A DNA stretch of 64,000 nt from Panulirus ornatus. Taxonomy: Eukaryota; Arthropoda; Malacostraca; Decapoda; Palinuridae. The stretch's first letter is position 1. The number at the start of each line of letters is the position of its first letter. Of the stretch, positions 1 to 11,772 are shown piece after piece. The stretch spans positions 28,713,476 to 28,777,475 of the forward strand of contig NC_092235.1 in the NCBI RefSeq assembly GCF_036320965.1, read 5' to 3'. The position numbers and the translations under genes are program-made. A model generated the notes under the pieces. It worked only from the letters and a program-made list of their open reading frames with translations, did not search any database and was not told where the DNA came from.

Positions 1-1299
1 TGTTGTGGACAGTTTGATGGCTACATTATAAATCAAGGTCATTGCAAATAGTGGAAGCTCTAGTGAATGGTCAGTCACAGATTGCAGCTGCAACAGCATG
101 CATCAGGGATAGATAGAGGGCCTCATCAATATGAGTATACAGTATATATAACGGATAGGTATATAGTTTATATGATTTCAAAGTTCTACTTTGCTGTATT
201 AGGGATCTGGTCTTGTTCTGGTGTTGTGCAGTGAGGGCAACCACTATGATGCTGGTTGTCCATGCTACCAGTGTCTTCATAACGACATATCTGCAATGCT
301 ACAGTATTGTAGTACATGCCAATACAGCTCACAGTTTCTGCTTGCTATAACCCTCATTTTAAAGGGCAATCATCATTCCGCGCATACTCTGTGTCACCTC
401 CTTGTTGAATGACATGATCCTGACACAGTGGGCTCGAAATCAACTCTGAAAGAGTGTTACATACTTAGTGAACGACTGGACATCTTACCTGAAATGCCGC
501 AAACCATTGTAATGATAAGGGTGTGTTTCTGCAGCTGAGACATAGAGGACTGTGATTGTAAAAGTTGCAACGTTCGATAAACAATCAGTGGCATTATTAC
601 AAATATGATATCATTGAAATAGCCTGTATTGTTTTATTATCCTGGGTGTCTGTTGTAGTACAAACTAGAACATTACTGCACATTGTTCAGTTACTATATA
701 GTACATGCCAAGTGTTTGGGTTCAGTGCCAAAATGACATCTCTACCCAGTTGTTGATACTGCATTTCACATAAAGCATCTGGTATGCTGCATATGGTGAT
801 TATATTGCTTTCATACAGGTTGGACTATAATGTGATATATAGGTATATGTATGTCAACGAATATTTGTAATTAGAAACTACCATGAAAATAAGCAGTTGT
901 GGCACCTATTCCTACTCAGGCACACCAATGCTACTGACGCAACAGTGCCCAAACAACAAGGACTGTATTGTTCATTTTGACACCCATTGGCCCCCACATT
1001 TCAGGTGCTTTTTTAAGTAATAGTACGCACAGAGATGGTGTACTGGAAAAGTATCTTTTGGCAAGGCTGTATCATTTTGAGTACAGCCTCATCAAACAAC
1101 TTTCACTCCAAAGGAGTCTACATTTCCCTGCTACAGGAAGTAGCACAGTCATGGGCTGCAGAAACCTTTAGGAAGGTCCTAGGTAACACTGGGACTCTTT
1201 TATGAAAACAAGGACTATAGTAGTTCAGAATGGTTAAGAGATGGGGGCAACACAAGTGTAAAGCTCTGTCTCAGTAACACAAATAGTAATCACAAGGGT
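1..1299. other. Upstream intergenic DNA, nothing recognised
   Basis: AT-rich sequence with only short frames that carry no recognisable domain or coding signature. No RNA gene or transposon was recognised. Confidence 0.5.
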
Positions 1300-1440
1300 T
1301 TTTACTTTTTTTGGACAATTTGGAAGCCTCACTGCCTCTGGAAAACACTGCACTGGAGTTGCCCTCTGCCAATGGCCTGTCAAAGGTGAGGCACAAAAAG
1401 CTAAGAAGTAACACTGAAGTTTACCAATTATGCCAAGGAG
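1300..1440 (-). repeat. Repeat C relic
   Basis: Contains the block 'cactg..gagttgccctctgcca.tggcctgt', also found at 39995-40075 in the same orientation and at 33700-33820 and 57180-57290 in reverse. It immediately precedes the LINE-B relic. No coding potential; family not recognised. Confidence 0.6.
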
Positions 1441-1460
1441 TAAAATAGACAAGCGATAGA

Positions 1461-3092
1461 GGATGATGGCGCTGAATGTAATTGGAATGGCTGGTGAGAG
1501 TAAAAGGATGGAGCTTCTGGATAAGTTTAAAAGTTATAGTTTGGATGTGCTGTTGATTGGGGAAACTCATATCCTTGGGCAGGGTGTATGGAATGAAAAT
1601 GGAAATGATGAATGCAAGTAATGGGAGGGCATGAAAGGAGCAGTATGGATGGGAATGAATGAAAATTACCAGGGAAGAGGGACAGAAGGATGTGCTGTGG
1701 AAGGGTGTTTCAGATAATGGATGGAATGGATCAAGAATAGTATGGGTGAAAGAAAAGATTGTAATGTGAGTATGCATGGATATATGTACATGTGCTTCTG
1801 AATGTAAAGACTGTATGTGTTAAGGATGAAATTAACCATTTCTGGAGAAATTTTAATGACTGTATAAACAGTTTTAAGAATGAGACAAATGTGGTTGTAA
1901 TGGGTAATATTAATGCAAAAGTGTAATGTGGTGAAATTGGCAAGATAGTAAATCCAGAGTATGTGGAGTAAATGAGAATGGAAGCTATCTTGTGGATGTC
2001 TATGTTGAGAAGGCTTTATTCCTAGTAAACACCTTTTTTCACCTGAGGTATACATGGATGAGAAATGGTGGAAGAGAAGGGCAAAACGGTTTGATTGAGT
2101 ATGTGGCAGAGGATGGAAGATTGAGAAAAGCCATGCTGGATGCTGGAGTTGTGAGAGGATTCTTTGAAAACTCTGACCATTTCGTGGTTCTTGTAGGGAT
2201 GAGAATCAAGGAGAAGTGGAGGTATGGTGTAAGGAAGGATGGAGAGTTAAAAATGTTGGCAAGCAAGAAGGTGAATCCGAAAAATGCAGGAAGGAGGGTG
2301 ACATAAAGTTTAGATGGAAGTGCAGTGAGCATAGGGATGCAGTCGTATGTGAATAAGGTGTTCAGAATGTTCAGAAAAATGTTTTTTAAGGTTGTAGAAA
2401 TAGTAGTTGGATACAAGGTCTGAGATATAGGAATATGAAAAGTAATACATGGTGAATGGTAGAGATTAGAAATGCTGTGGAAGAGAGAAAAAAAGGCATA
2501 TGATAGGTTGCTCAAAAGGAATGTACCTGTGGAAATTCAGCAAGGGAGGGAAGAATATGAGATGTCTAAGTAGAGTATTAAGAAGCTGACAACAAAGAAA
2601 GCAGAGTAGATGAAGGTTTTGGAAGAAAAGTGAACAAAAAGTTTGGGAAAATAAGAAATTGTATTTGAAGGAGGCGAAAAAGGTAAGAAGTGGATATCAG
2701 AGTGAAAATGTTAATGTGATAACTAAGGAAGGGGAGTTGCTGAATCAAAAGGAGAAAATGAAAGGGAGATGGAAAGATTATTTTGAAGGATGGATGAATG
2801 TGGGAGAAGGTGAGGCAGCAGTTGTTACGTGCATAGGTATGGAGAATGGAAGGAAGAGGATAGAAATGCAAGGGCCTGTAGTAAAGATGTAGGTAAAAAG
2901 GTCGATAATGATGCTGAATGTAGGAAAGGCACCAAGAGTGGATGAAATTATTGCTGAAATATTGAAGTATGGAAGAGAAAGTGTGATAGAGTGTATATAT
3001 ATCTGATATGTAATTAAGCATGGAAACAAGACTGCCTGAGGATTGGGGGAGAACTATTATTGTTCCTTTATTCAAAGGAAAGGGTGCTAAGG
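1461..3092 (+). mobile_element. LINE-B relic: endonuclease and start of RT
   Basis: A broken non-LTR retrotransposon with several stops and frameshifts. Pieces in order: an endonuclease N-terminus (LLDKFKSYSLDVLLIGETH near 1510); VVVMGNINAKV near 1890, the GDLNAKV-type motif with Asp replaced by Asn; an endonuclease C-terminus in a frame from 1992 with TWMRNGGREGQNGLIEYV and SDHFVVLV; a linker at 2659-2892; and the start of the RT region (LPEDWGRTIIVPLFKGKGAK) at 3030-3090. The RT core is missing because the sequence changes abruptly to a minisatellite at about 3100. It is related to, but clearly diverged from, LINE-A. Confidence 0.75.
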
Positions 3093-3104
3093 TAGTATGT
3101 AGCA

Positions 3105-4012
3105 TTTCTAGTCATTTTTTTATTTCTTGCCATCCTATATTTCTGGATCTCTTATATCTGGTCCTTTCATATTACTGGTCCTGTTGTACTTCTGACCCTT
3201 ATATATTTTTGGTTCTTTTGTACTTCTAGTTTTCTCTTATTTGTGGCCCTTTTGTATTTGTTCTTTTTTATTCCTCTAGTGTTTCTGACCCTCTCATATT
3301 TCTGGATCGCTCGTAATTCTGGTTCTCTTATGTTTCTGACCCTCTTGTATTTTTGGGTTTCCTGTAATTTTAGTCCTCTTGTATTTCTAGCTCTCATATT
3401 TCTGGTAGCTTTTTATTTGTGGCCCTATTGTCTTTCTGATCTTGTATTTCTGGCCCTCTTTCGTCTACGGTCTCCTGGTTTTTCTGCTCTTTGTATTTCT
3501 GGTCTTCTTGTATCTCTGGCCCTCTTGCATCTCTAGCCCTCTCGTATTTTGACCATCTCTTTCTAGTCTTTTTTGTATTTTTGGTTCTCTTGTATTTCTG
3601 GTCATCTTATATCTCTGGTCCTGTTGTATTTCTGATCCTCTTGCATTTCTGGCCTTTTTATATTTCCGGTTCTCCTATATCTCTGACCCTCTGGTATTTC
3701 TGGTTCTCTCGTATTTTTGGTTCTCTTGTATTTCTGGTCATCTTATATCTCTGGTCCTGTTGTATTTCTGATCCTCTTGCATTTCTTGCCTTTTATTTCC
3801 GGTTCTCCTATATCTCTGACCCTCTAGTATTTCTGGTTCTCTCGTATTTTCGGTTCTCTTGTATCTCTGGCCTTCTCGTATTTCTGGTCCTCTTGCATCT
3901 CTCGTTGTCTTGTATTTCTGGTCCTCTTGTATTTTTGGCCCTCATTATTTTGGGCCCCTCGAATTTTTGGTCCTCTTGTATCTCTGGCTTTCTTGTATTT
4001 CTGATACTCTTG
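3105..4012 (+). repeat. 18-bp minisatellite
   Basis: About 50 imperfect units of roughly 18 bp, consensus near 'ttgtatttctggtcctct'. A larger block beginning near 3584 recurs near 3720, a higher-order period of about 136 bp. Because 18 is divisible by 3, long frames stay open on both strands; their translations are just the repeat and are not genes. Confidence 0.9.
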
Positions 4013-4430
4013 TATTCTACAAATGCAGCTTATCTCCCGTCTCCCATATCTGTTCAAGTGTTTCTTTGATTCCTTGCTTTTGTACATGTTGAATTATTTT
4101 TTTCTCCGTTCGTATCTCCCATACCTTAACGTACCTGAGTGTGTCTGGAGGCTAAATCCATCTAAGATCATACATGCCCTTCTCAACCTCCAGCCATTTC
4201 ACACAGTTTCATGCACAAATTTTTCCTGGACGCCGCATTCTTGAAACTTGAATCTCCATGTTTGTTGGTCCTCGTGTTGATCTGAGGTTCTTCCTTCGGT
4301 GCCAGACTCTGCAGCATCCTGCCACCCATATAGATTGGAAGTGTCTACCTCAGAGAGCCATGTAGACCTGTGCTCTGAACCTTATCCAATCCATTAGTCT
4401 AGAACTCCGTACGCCATGCACCGTATTTAT
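4013..4430. other. Unassigned upstream DNA
   Basis: Mixed-composition sequence between the minisatellite and the foldback. No coding, RNA or transposon signal recognised. Confidence 0.4.
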
Positions 4431-4598
4431 ACAGGTAGAAAGATGTATGAATTCATAATCCTTGCTATTTTCCGGTGACCCTTCATTTAACAGTTGTGTT
4501 ACCTTCTTCCTCTAAAAGGGAAGAAGGTAACACAACTGTTAAACGAAGGGTCACCGGAAAATTGCAAGGATTATGAATACATACATCTTTCTACCTAT
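4431..4598. repeat. Near-perfect foldback (80-bp arms, 8-bp loop)
   Basis: Left arm 4431-4510 and right arm 4519-4598 are reverse complements with only a few mismatches, separated by 'tctaaaag'. The right arm and the bases after it translate to EGSPENCKDYEYIHLSTYRI, which loosely resembles the start of an RT domain of RTE-type LINEs, so the arms may be an inverted duplication of an old LINE fragment. That origin is a guess; the hairpin itself is plain. Confidence 0.9.
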
Positions 4599-5270
4599 AG
4601 AATTCTCATCTTTCTCCTCAATGGCCAGCCTTCTTTCACCTTGCTCAAATCATATAACCATTCATCCTTTAAGAGTCACGTTCAGAGACATATCTGGATC
4701 TTTGAATAATTTCTACCTATTTCTTTATTTCACCTGAGATGGACTTTAATTAGGGTTTATTTTGTCCGTGCCATGTAGGTCACTAAAAGTTCGCCTTGCA
4801 CATATTGGAGGATATGTGCCGTCTTACTATTTATATCCAGCAATAGTTATGAAGGAGTAACAAATTGTCTCATCTGCTGGATTAACTGTCTTAAGTTTCT
4901 AGAGTTATGGAAACTGGTAAAATGTATTTCAATTGACATTGATGACGTGATACCATGTTGATTTTCCCGCCCGAGAGAGAGAGAGAGAGTAAGCCGGTCG
5001 GTACAGTGAGGCAGCATCTGCGTCAGCTGATCCAGAAGAATCTTGGTTAGTGGATGAATTGATGGCGACACTCGAAATATCTGTTCCATTAAACGAAAAC
5101 TTGTTGAAAAATTATGGTAGTCTGCAGATATCACTAGAAAATCCGTATAATTCGCAGACTTCTAAGCGGACAAAGGGATTCCTTATGAAGCTTAACTGAT
5201 AATATAAATTGAAGATTTTTGATAAATAAGGAAGAGCACATACCGAACATTCAGGTGTGATAAAGTAATA
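4599..5270. other. Upstream flank of IPO7
   Basis: No gene or mobile element recognised. Contains a short (GA)n run near 4974-4988. Confidence 0.4.
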
Positions 5271-5447
5271 TTTTTTAGGACAAAGAGTGTTGGTGGAAGA
5301 ATGGTGGCGCGTTCGGGCGCAGTAGGAGGTTCCAGGACTTCGGGGTGTCAGACGGGAGCGCGCCATAACCAGGCAGAGTCACGTGGGCCGCGCAGTACCA
5401 TCATCACCCGCCTTATACACGCCTCTGCCCTGGATAACACCTGAAAT
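5271..5447 (+). promoter_or_regulatory. IPO7: Putative IPO7 promoter / 5' UTR
   Basis: The 170 bp before the ATG are clearly more GC- and CpG-rich than the flanks (for example GGCGCGTTCGGGCGCAG and GGAGCGCGCC). They hold a palindromic E-box CACGTG at 5390-5395. No TATA box was seen at a suitable distance. The transcription start is not visible, so this is placement by position and composition only. Confidence 0.4.
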
Positions 5448-5531
5448 ATGGACTCCAGGAAGATCATAGAAATACTCAGGGGCACGATAGACCCGAACTT
5501 AAGGCAACAGGCAGAGGATGAGCTGACGCAG
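5448..5531 (+). CDS. IPO7: IPO7 exon 1, start codon
   Basis: Encodes residues 1-28, beginning [20 protein letters not shown], which matches the opening helix of importin-7 proteins. The start is supported by an in-frame TGA at 5442-5444 directly upstream and by an A at -3 and G at +4 around the ATG. The donor is CAG|GTGAG (intron from 5532), phase 0. Confidence 0.95.
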
Positions 5532-8500
5532 GTGAGGCAGAAGTATGGAGGGGTACGGGTCGGCGGGTCGGGGTCTGCCTCGCTCACCCCATCACACCGT
5601 GAACACCCCCCTCCCCCACCCCGCTCCCCCACCCTCCCTTCTCACACATGGTGTGTGTGCTGGTGTTACACCCGGTCTGCTAGTGTGGCCACCCTGGTAT
5701 GGCTGGAGCTCTATCGGGCTCCAGCATGTTGAGTGGTGAATAATACGTGATGGTTGTGTGGCTCCGAATCACCATCACAGCTCCTCCGTCACCACCACAC
5801 ATCCATCACCACCCTTCCTCCATCATCCCCTTCCTCATCCTCTTAACTTCGTTGCCCTTCAGTTGCTATTGTTGGTAATTGTCGTTGTTGGGGGAGGGTG
5901 ATGGTTGGTGTTTTGGGGACGGCAGTCAGGTGTTGGAGTGGCTAGTTACTTGATGACTAGTGTCATGGTGGGCGCTCCTTGTTAGTGTTTATGTTGCTTG
6001 TTATTTTTGTGCTTGTTGCTAGTTAGTGTGGCTCTCTCGATCACTGTGGTTGTTGATTGATACTAGTTTGGTTCTGCCATATTACTGATGTTATTGAGGT
6101 GGTTGTTATTGGTGTGGTTGTTGCACATAGTGTATTTGTATGATTACACTGGTTGCTTGTAGGTATTGTTACTACTTAATAGTGTAGTGGTTACTTATTG
6201 CTACGGTTGTTGATTGTTTTAGTATGGTTGTTACTTGATATGTGTAGTTGGTACTGTGGTTGTAGATTGATATTAGTCTGGTTGTTGCTTGATAGTGGAA
6301 TTGTAACTTATTACAATGGTTGTTGACTTGTTGCTTGATATTTGTTGCTTGATATTAATTGTTACATATGGTGGTTTATTATTGTTAATGTAGTTGTTAC
6401 GTATTACTGTGGTTGGCAGTTGTTATTAGTGTGTTTGTTGCCAGATATTAGTGTTAATTGTTATTGGGTGATTATTGTTGTTAGTGTGGTTGTTGCTTGA
6501 TATTGTAATTATTACTGTGGTTATTAGTGTAGTTGTTACTTATTACTGTGATGGTTATTAGTATGATTGTTGCTTATTTGTGGTTGCAACAGCTTGATCT
6601 TAGTGCAATTGTTTCTTGATATTGGAGTTGTTGTTTGTCACTAGTTTGTATATTGCTTGATGTTAGTGTGCCTTGAGCTAGTTATTAGTCTGGTTTTATC
6701 GTGATTAGTGTATTTTGCATATTATTAGTATTGCTTCCTGATAGTGTGATTGTTACCCAATAGTTGGAGTTGCTTGTTGTTGGTGTGTTGTTATTTATGG
6801 TGGTTTTGCTCGTTATTAGTTTCTCTACCTACCTGTTTGTGTTTACATGGGGAGTATGAAGGGTCTTCACATCCAAAATCAAATCTGGAACTAAAGTTAA
6901 TGTAGTCATAACTTGTTAGCTGTGACTTCTTGTTAATGTGAGTTGGTTGTTCTTTGCTTGTTGCTGTATGGTATTCTTGTTCTCATTGTGGTTTTTGTTG
7001 TATGTGGTGGGAATTGTTGGTTATCACTGACATGGTTGCTGTTCTTAGTAATATTGTTGTTTGGGTAGAGTTCTAGAGTAGGGGCATGAGAAAAATGATG
7101 TAAAGATTTGAAAGAAACATATATTAGTGGACTTTTTCTACATAGTAGAAGAGATTAGACTGGCGAGCAAGATTTGCAACATTATTTTTATCTTAATAAA
7201 TGATTTTGTCTGGAATGATATGATGTACATGGGATATGTGTAGTACAAGTTAGATACGATTCCTAGAAATCAACAAAACGTACGAACACCTCACCAAACT
7301 TTAAGATTTACCTTTTGAATATTGTTATCAAACAATATCAATAATATTTTCATCTTTTGCTGGCTTTCTTCAGTGGGAGGTTCAAAGTAAAATGCCTGCA
7401 TTGTGAGAAAGTTAAAACAGTTATTGAACATACTAAGAAACCTAGTAACTGAATGCAATGATTTATCAGAATGTGGACACATGTAGTTGATATATTTTAA
7501 TGATGGTAACTGGATTTCTTACACTGCAGCATTGATGTAGAAATTTTTGGTTTCTGCCTAAGGCACCTCCTCCCACACAGTGAAGTTGCCAGAAAGTGGG
7601 TAGGACTATAGATTATGAGGGAAGCTGTGGGGTAAAACCACATTATACCAAGTGTTCAGAGTGTAAGGAATCAGTTGTTACCACTTTTGCAAAGTTACTT
7701 ATGGCTTCACTAAATTATATGCAAGTGTCTTTGTGGACAGCACTTGAACATTTGCAAATGACCATCCAGCAGACTGCTGGGACAAAACATCAGCTTGGTG
7801 CTTGTTCAGATTTTAGAGCTTTTTTCATTTGTTAAGGTGATTTACAAGCCAGTTGGAACTTGTATAGAAGGGAAAAAATCATATGCCTTATCAGCACAGA
7901 AATAGTAGTACCTCATTTGAATTCACTTCATTGTTACAGTGTTGAGACTTTTTTTATAAGTAATTGATGTGCGATGAGGAAGGTCAGTGTCCCATAGCTG
8001 CCATAGTTCAAAACTTGTATAACGGCAACCCTCACAAGCTGTAACCATGGTGAACTGCAATTCATGTGATCAGTCATAAACATAGCCTAACAATTATGTG
8101 ATAAAGTAGTATGTTCTTCACTAACAGTTGATTCTTTTTCCTTTTTTCTCCCCAAGAAACAGATTCCAATCCTTCAATGGATTTTTATTTCTCATTAATG
8201 AAATAAGAAAATAACAAGAAATAAAGGCATTACAGTTAATTTGAAATGTATCCTGTTGTATTTAAAGAGACGTCAAGTACTATTAAAACAATTTTTTTGT
8301 ATTCAAGCCCATTGTTTTCCTGTCAAAATCTAGATGCTTGGTGTCAGCCAGTGCCTATGGAAATGCATCCTCTGAAATGAGGATGAGTAAATAGACTGCA
8401 TATATCCAGTAATTTACTTTACCTATTTAACCCCTTATTTACCAGTTGCAAATATCCCTCCATGATATTGTTTTAAACTTGCATCTCAATTAACTTGTCC

Positions 8501-11500
8501 CTCAACCCTACTGAACCTAATAACCTTGCTCTTATTCACATTTAACCTCAGTTTTCTTCTTTCACACACTTTACCAAACTGGAGAAAAACTGGAGGAAGT
8601 GAAGTGTTTTAGATGTCTGGGAGTGGACTTAGCAGCGGATGGAACCATGGAAGCGGAAGTGAGTGACAGGGTGGGGGAGGGGGCGGAGGTTCTGGGAGCA
8701 TTGAAGAATGTGTGGAAGGCAAGAACGTATCCCAGAGAGCAAAGATGGGTATGTTTGAAGGAATAGTGGTTCCAACAATGTTATATGGTTGTGAGGCATG
8801 GGCCATCAATAGGGTTGTGTGAAGGAGGGTGGATGTGTTAGAAATGAGATGTTTGTGGACAATATGTGGTGTGAGGTGGTTTGATCGAGTAAGTAATGAA
8901 AGGGTAAGAGATGTGTGGTAATGAAAATAGTGTGGTTGAGAGAGCAGAAGAGGGTGTATTGAAATGGTTTGGTCACATGGAGAGAATGAGTGAGGAAAGA
9001 TTAACAAAGAGGAAATATGTGTCAGAGGTGGAGGGAACAAGGAGAAGTGGGAGATCAAGTTGAAGGTGGAAGGATGGAGTAAAAAAGATTTTTGAGTGAT
9101 CGGGGCCTGAACATATAAGAGGGTGAAAGGGGTGCAAGGAATAGAGTGAATTGGAACAATGTGGTATACTGGGGTCGACTTGCTGTCAATGGATTGAAGC
9201 AAGGCATGTGAAGTGTCTGGAGTAAACCATGGAAAGTTTTTTGGGGCCTGGATGTGGAAAGGGAGCTGTGGTTTCAGTGCATTACACACGACAGCTAGAG
9301 GCTGAGTGTGAACGGATGAGGCCCTTGTTGTCTTTTCCTAGTTCTACCTCGCATGCATTCGGGGGGAGGGGGTGCCATTTCATGTGTGGTGGGGTGACGG
9401 CGGGAATGGATGAAGGCAGCATGTATAAATATGTACGTGTATATACGTACATCTGTGTGTGTATACATTGAAATTTTTTTTTCTTTGTCGCTGTCTCCCG
9501 CGTTTGCGAGGTAGCGCAAGGAAACAGACAAAAGAAATGGCCCAACCCACCCCCATACACAATGTATACACACACACGTCCACACACGCAAATATACCTA
9601 CACAGCTTTCCATGGTTCACCCCAGACGCTTCACATGCCCTGATTCAATCCACTGACAGCATGTCAACCCCGGTATACCACATGGATCCAATTCACTCTA
9701 TTCCTTGCCCTCCTTTCACCCTCCTGCATGTTCAGGCCCCGATCACACAAAATCTTTTTCACTCCATCTTTCCACCTCCAGTTTGGTCTCCCACTTCTCC
9801 TCGTTCCCTCCACCTCCGACACATATATCCTCTTTGTCAATCTTTCCTCACTCATTCTCTCCATGTGCCCAAACCATTTCAAAACACCCTCTTCTGCTCT
9901 CTCAACCACGCTCTTTTTATTTCCACACATCTCTCTTATCCTTACGTTACTTACTCGATCAAACCACCTCACACCACACATTGTCCTCAAACATCTCATT
10001 TCCAGCACATCCATCCTCCTGCGCACAACTCTATCCATAGCCCACGCCTCGCAACCATACAACATTGTTGGAACCACTATTCCTTCAAACATACCCATTT
10101 TTGCTTTCCGAGATAATGTTCTCGACTTCCCCACATTCTTCAAGGCTCCCAGGATTTTCGCCCCCTCCCCCACCCTATGATCTACTTCCGCTTCCATGGT
10201 TCCATCCGCTGCCAGATCCACTTCCAGATATCTAAAACACTTTACTTCCTCCAGTTTTTCTCCATTCAAACTTACCTCCCAATTGACTTGACCCTCAACC
10301 TTACTGTACCTAATTACCTTGCTCTTATTCACATTTACTCTTAACTTTCTTCTTTCACACACTTTACCAAACTCAGTCACCAGCTTCTGCATTTTCTCAC
10401 ATGAATCAGCCACCAGCGCTGTATCATCAGCGAACAACAACTGACTCACTTCCCAAGCTCTCTCATTCCCAACAGACTTCATACTTGCCCCTCTTTCCAA
10501 AACTCTTGCATTTACCTCCCTAACAACCCCATCCATAAACAAATTAAACAACCATGGAGACATCACACACCCCTGCCGCAAACCTACATTCACTGAGAAC
10601 CAATCACTTTCCTCTCTTCCTACACGTACACATGCCTTACATCCTCGATAAAAACTTTTCACTGCTTCTAACAACAAGTCTGTTGGGGATGAGAGAGCTT
10701 GGGAAGTGAGTCAGTTGTTGTTCGCTGATGATACAGCGCTGGTGGCTGATTCATGTGAGAAACTGCAGAAGCTGGTGACTGAGTTTGGAAAAGTGTGTGG
10801 AAGAAGAAAGTTAAGAGTAAATGTGAATAAGAGCAAGGTTATTAGGTACAGTAGGGTTGAGGGTCAAGTCAATTGGGAGGTGAGTTTGAATGGAGAAAAA
10901 CTGGAGGAAGTGAAGTGTTTTAGATATCTGGGAGTGGATCTGGCAGCGGATGGAACCATGGAAGCGGAAGTGGATCATAGGGTGGGGGAGGGGGCGAAAA
11001 TCCTGGGGGCCTTGAAGAATGTGTGGAAGTCGAGAACATTATCTCGGAAAGCAAAAATGGGTATGTTTGAAGGAATAGTGGTTCCAACAATGTTGTATGG
11101 TTGCAAGGCGTGGGCTATGGATAGAGTTGTGCGCAGGAGGATGGATGTGCTGGAAATGAGATGTTTGAGGACAATGTGTGGTGTGAGGTGGTTTGATCGA
11201 GTGAGTAACGTAAGGGTAAGAGAGATGTGTGGAAATAAAAAGAGCGTGGTTGAGAGAGCAGAAGAGGGTGTTTTGAAGTGGTTTGGGCACATGGAGAGGA
11301 TGAGTGAGGAAAGATTGACCAAGAGGATATATGTGTCGGAGGTGGAGGGAACAAGGAGAAGAGGGAGACCAAATTGGAGGTGGAAAGATGGAGTGAAAAA
11401 GATTTTGTGTGATCGGGGCCTGAACATGCAGGAGGGTGAAAGGAGGGCAAGGAATATAGTGAATTGGAGCGATGTGGTATACCGGAGTTGACGTGCTGTC

Positions 11501-11676
11501 AGTGGATTGAAGCAGGGCATGTGAAGCGTCTGGGGTAAACCATGGAAAGCTGTGTAGGTATGTATATTTGCGTGTGTGGACGTATGTATGTACATGTGTA
11601 TGGGGGGGGGTCATTTCTTTCGTCTGTTTCCTTGCGCTACCTCGCAAACGCGGGAGACAGCGACAAAGTATAATAA

Positions 11677-11772
<96 letters not shown>

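Noticed and set aside
1666..2515. Minus-strand frames of 129-158 codons over 1666-2515
   Set aside because: They lie opposite the LINE-B endonuclease relic and have low-complexity, HIST-rich composition typical of antisense shadows.
3105..4012. CRISPR-like array of short repeats
   Set aside because: The units are contiguous 18-mers without spacers, in a eukaryotic intron-bearing locus.
3491..4069. 192-codon hydrophobic frame, membrane-protein-like
   Set aside because: It is the translation of the 18-bp minisatellite. Any frame without a stop in the unit stays open.
9295..9620. Several overlapping minus frames rich in Tyr/Thr/His near 9.4 kb
   Set aside because: They are translations of the TA/TG/CA-rich LINE-A 3' UTR.
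11687..11748. Long (TA)n arrays as origins or regulatory elements
   Set aside because: They are ordinary microsatellites, best explained as expansions of the LINE-A 3' UTR tract.
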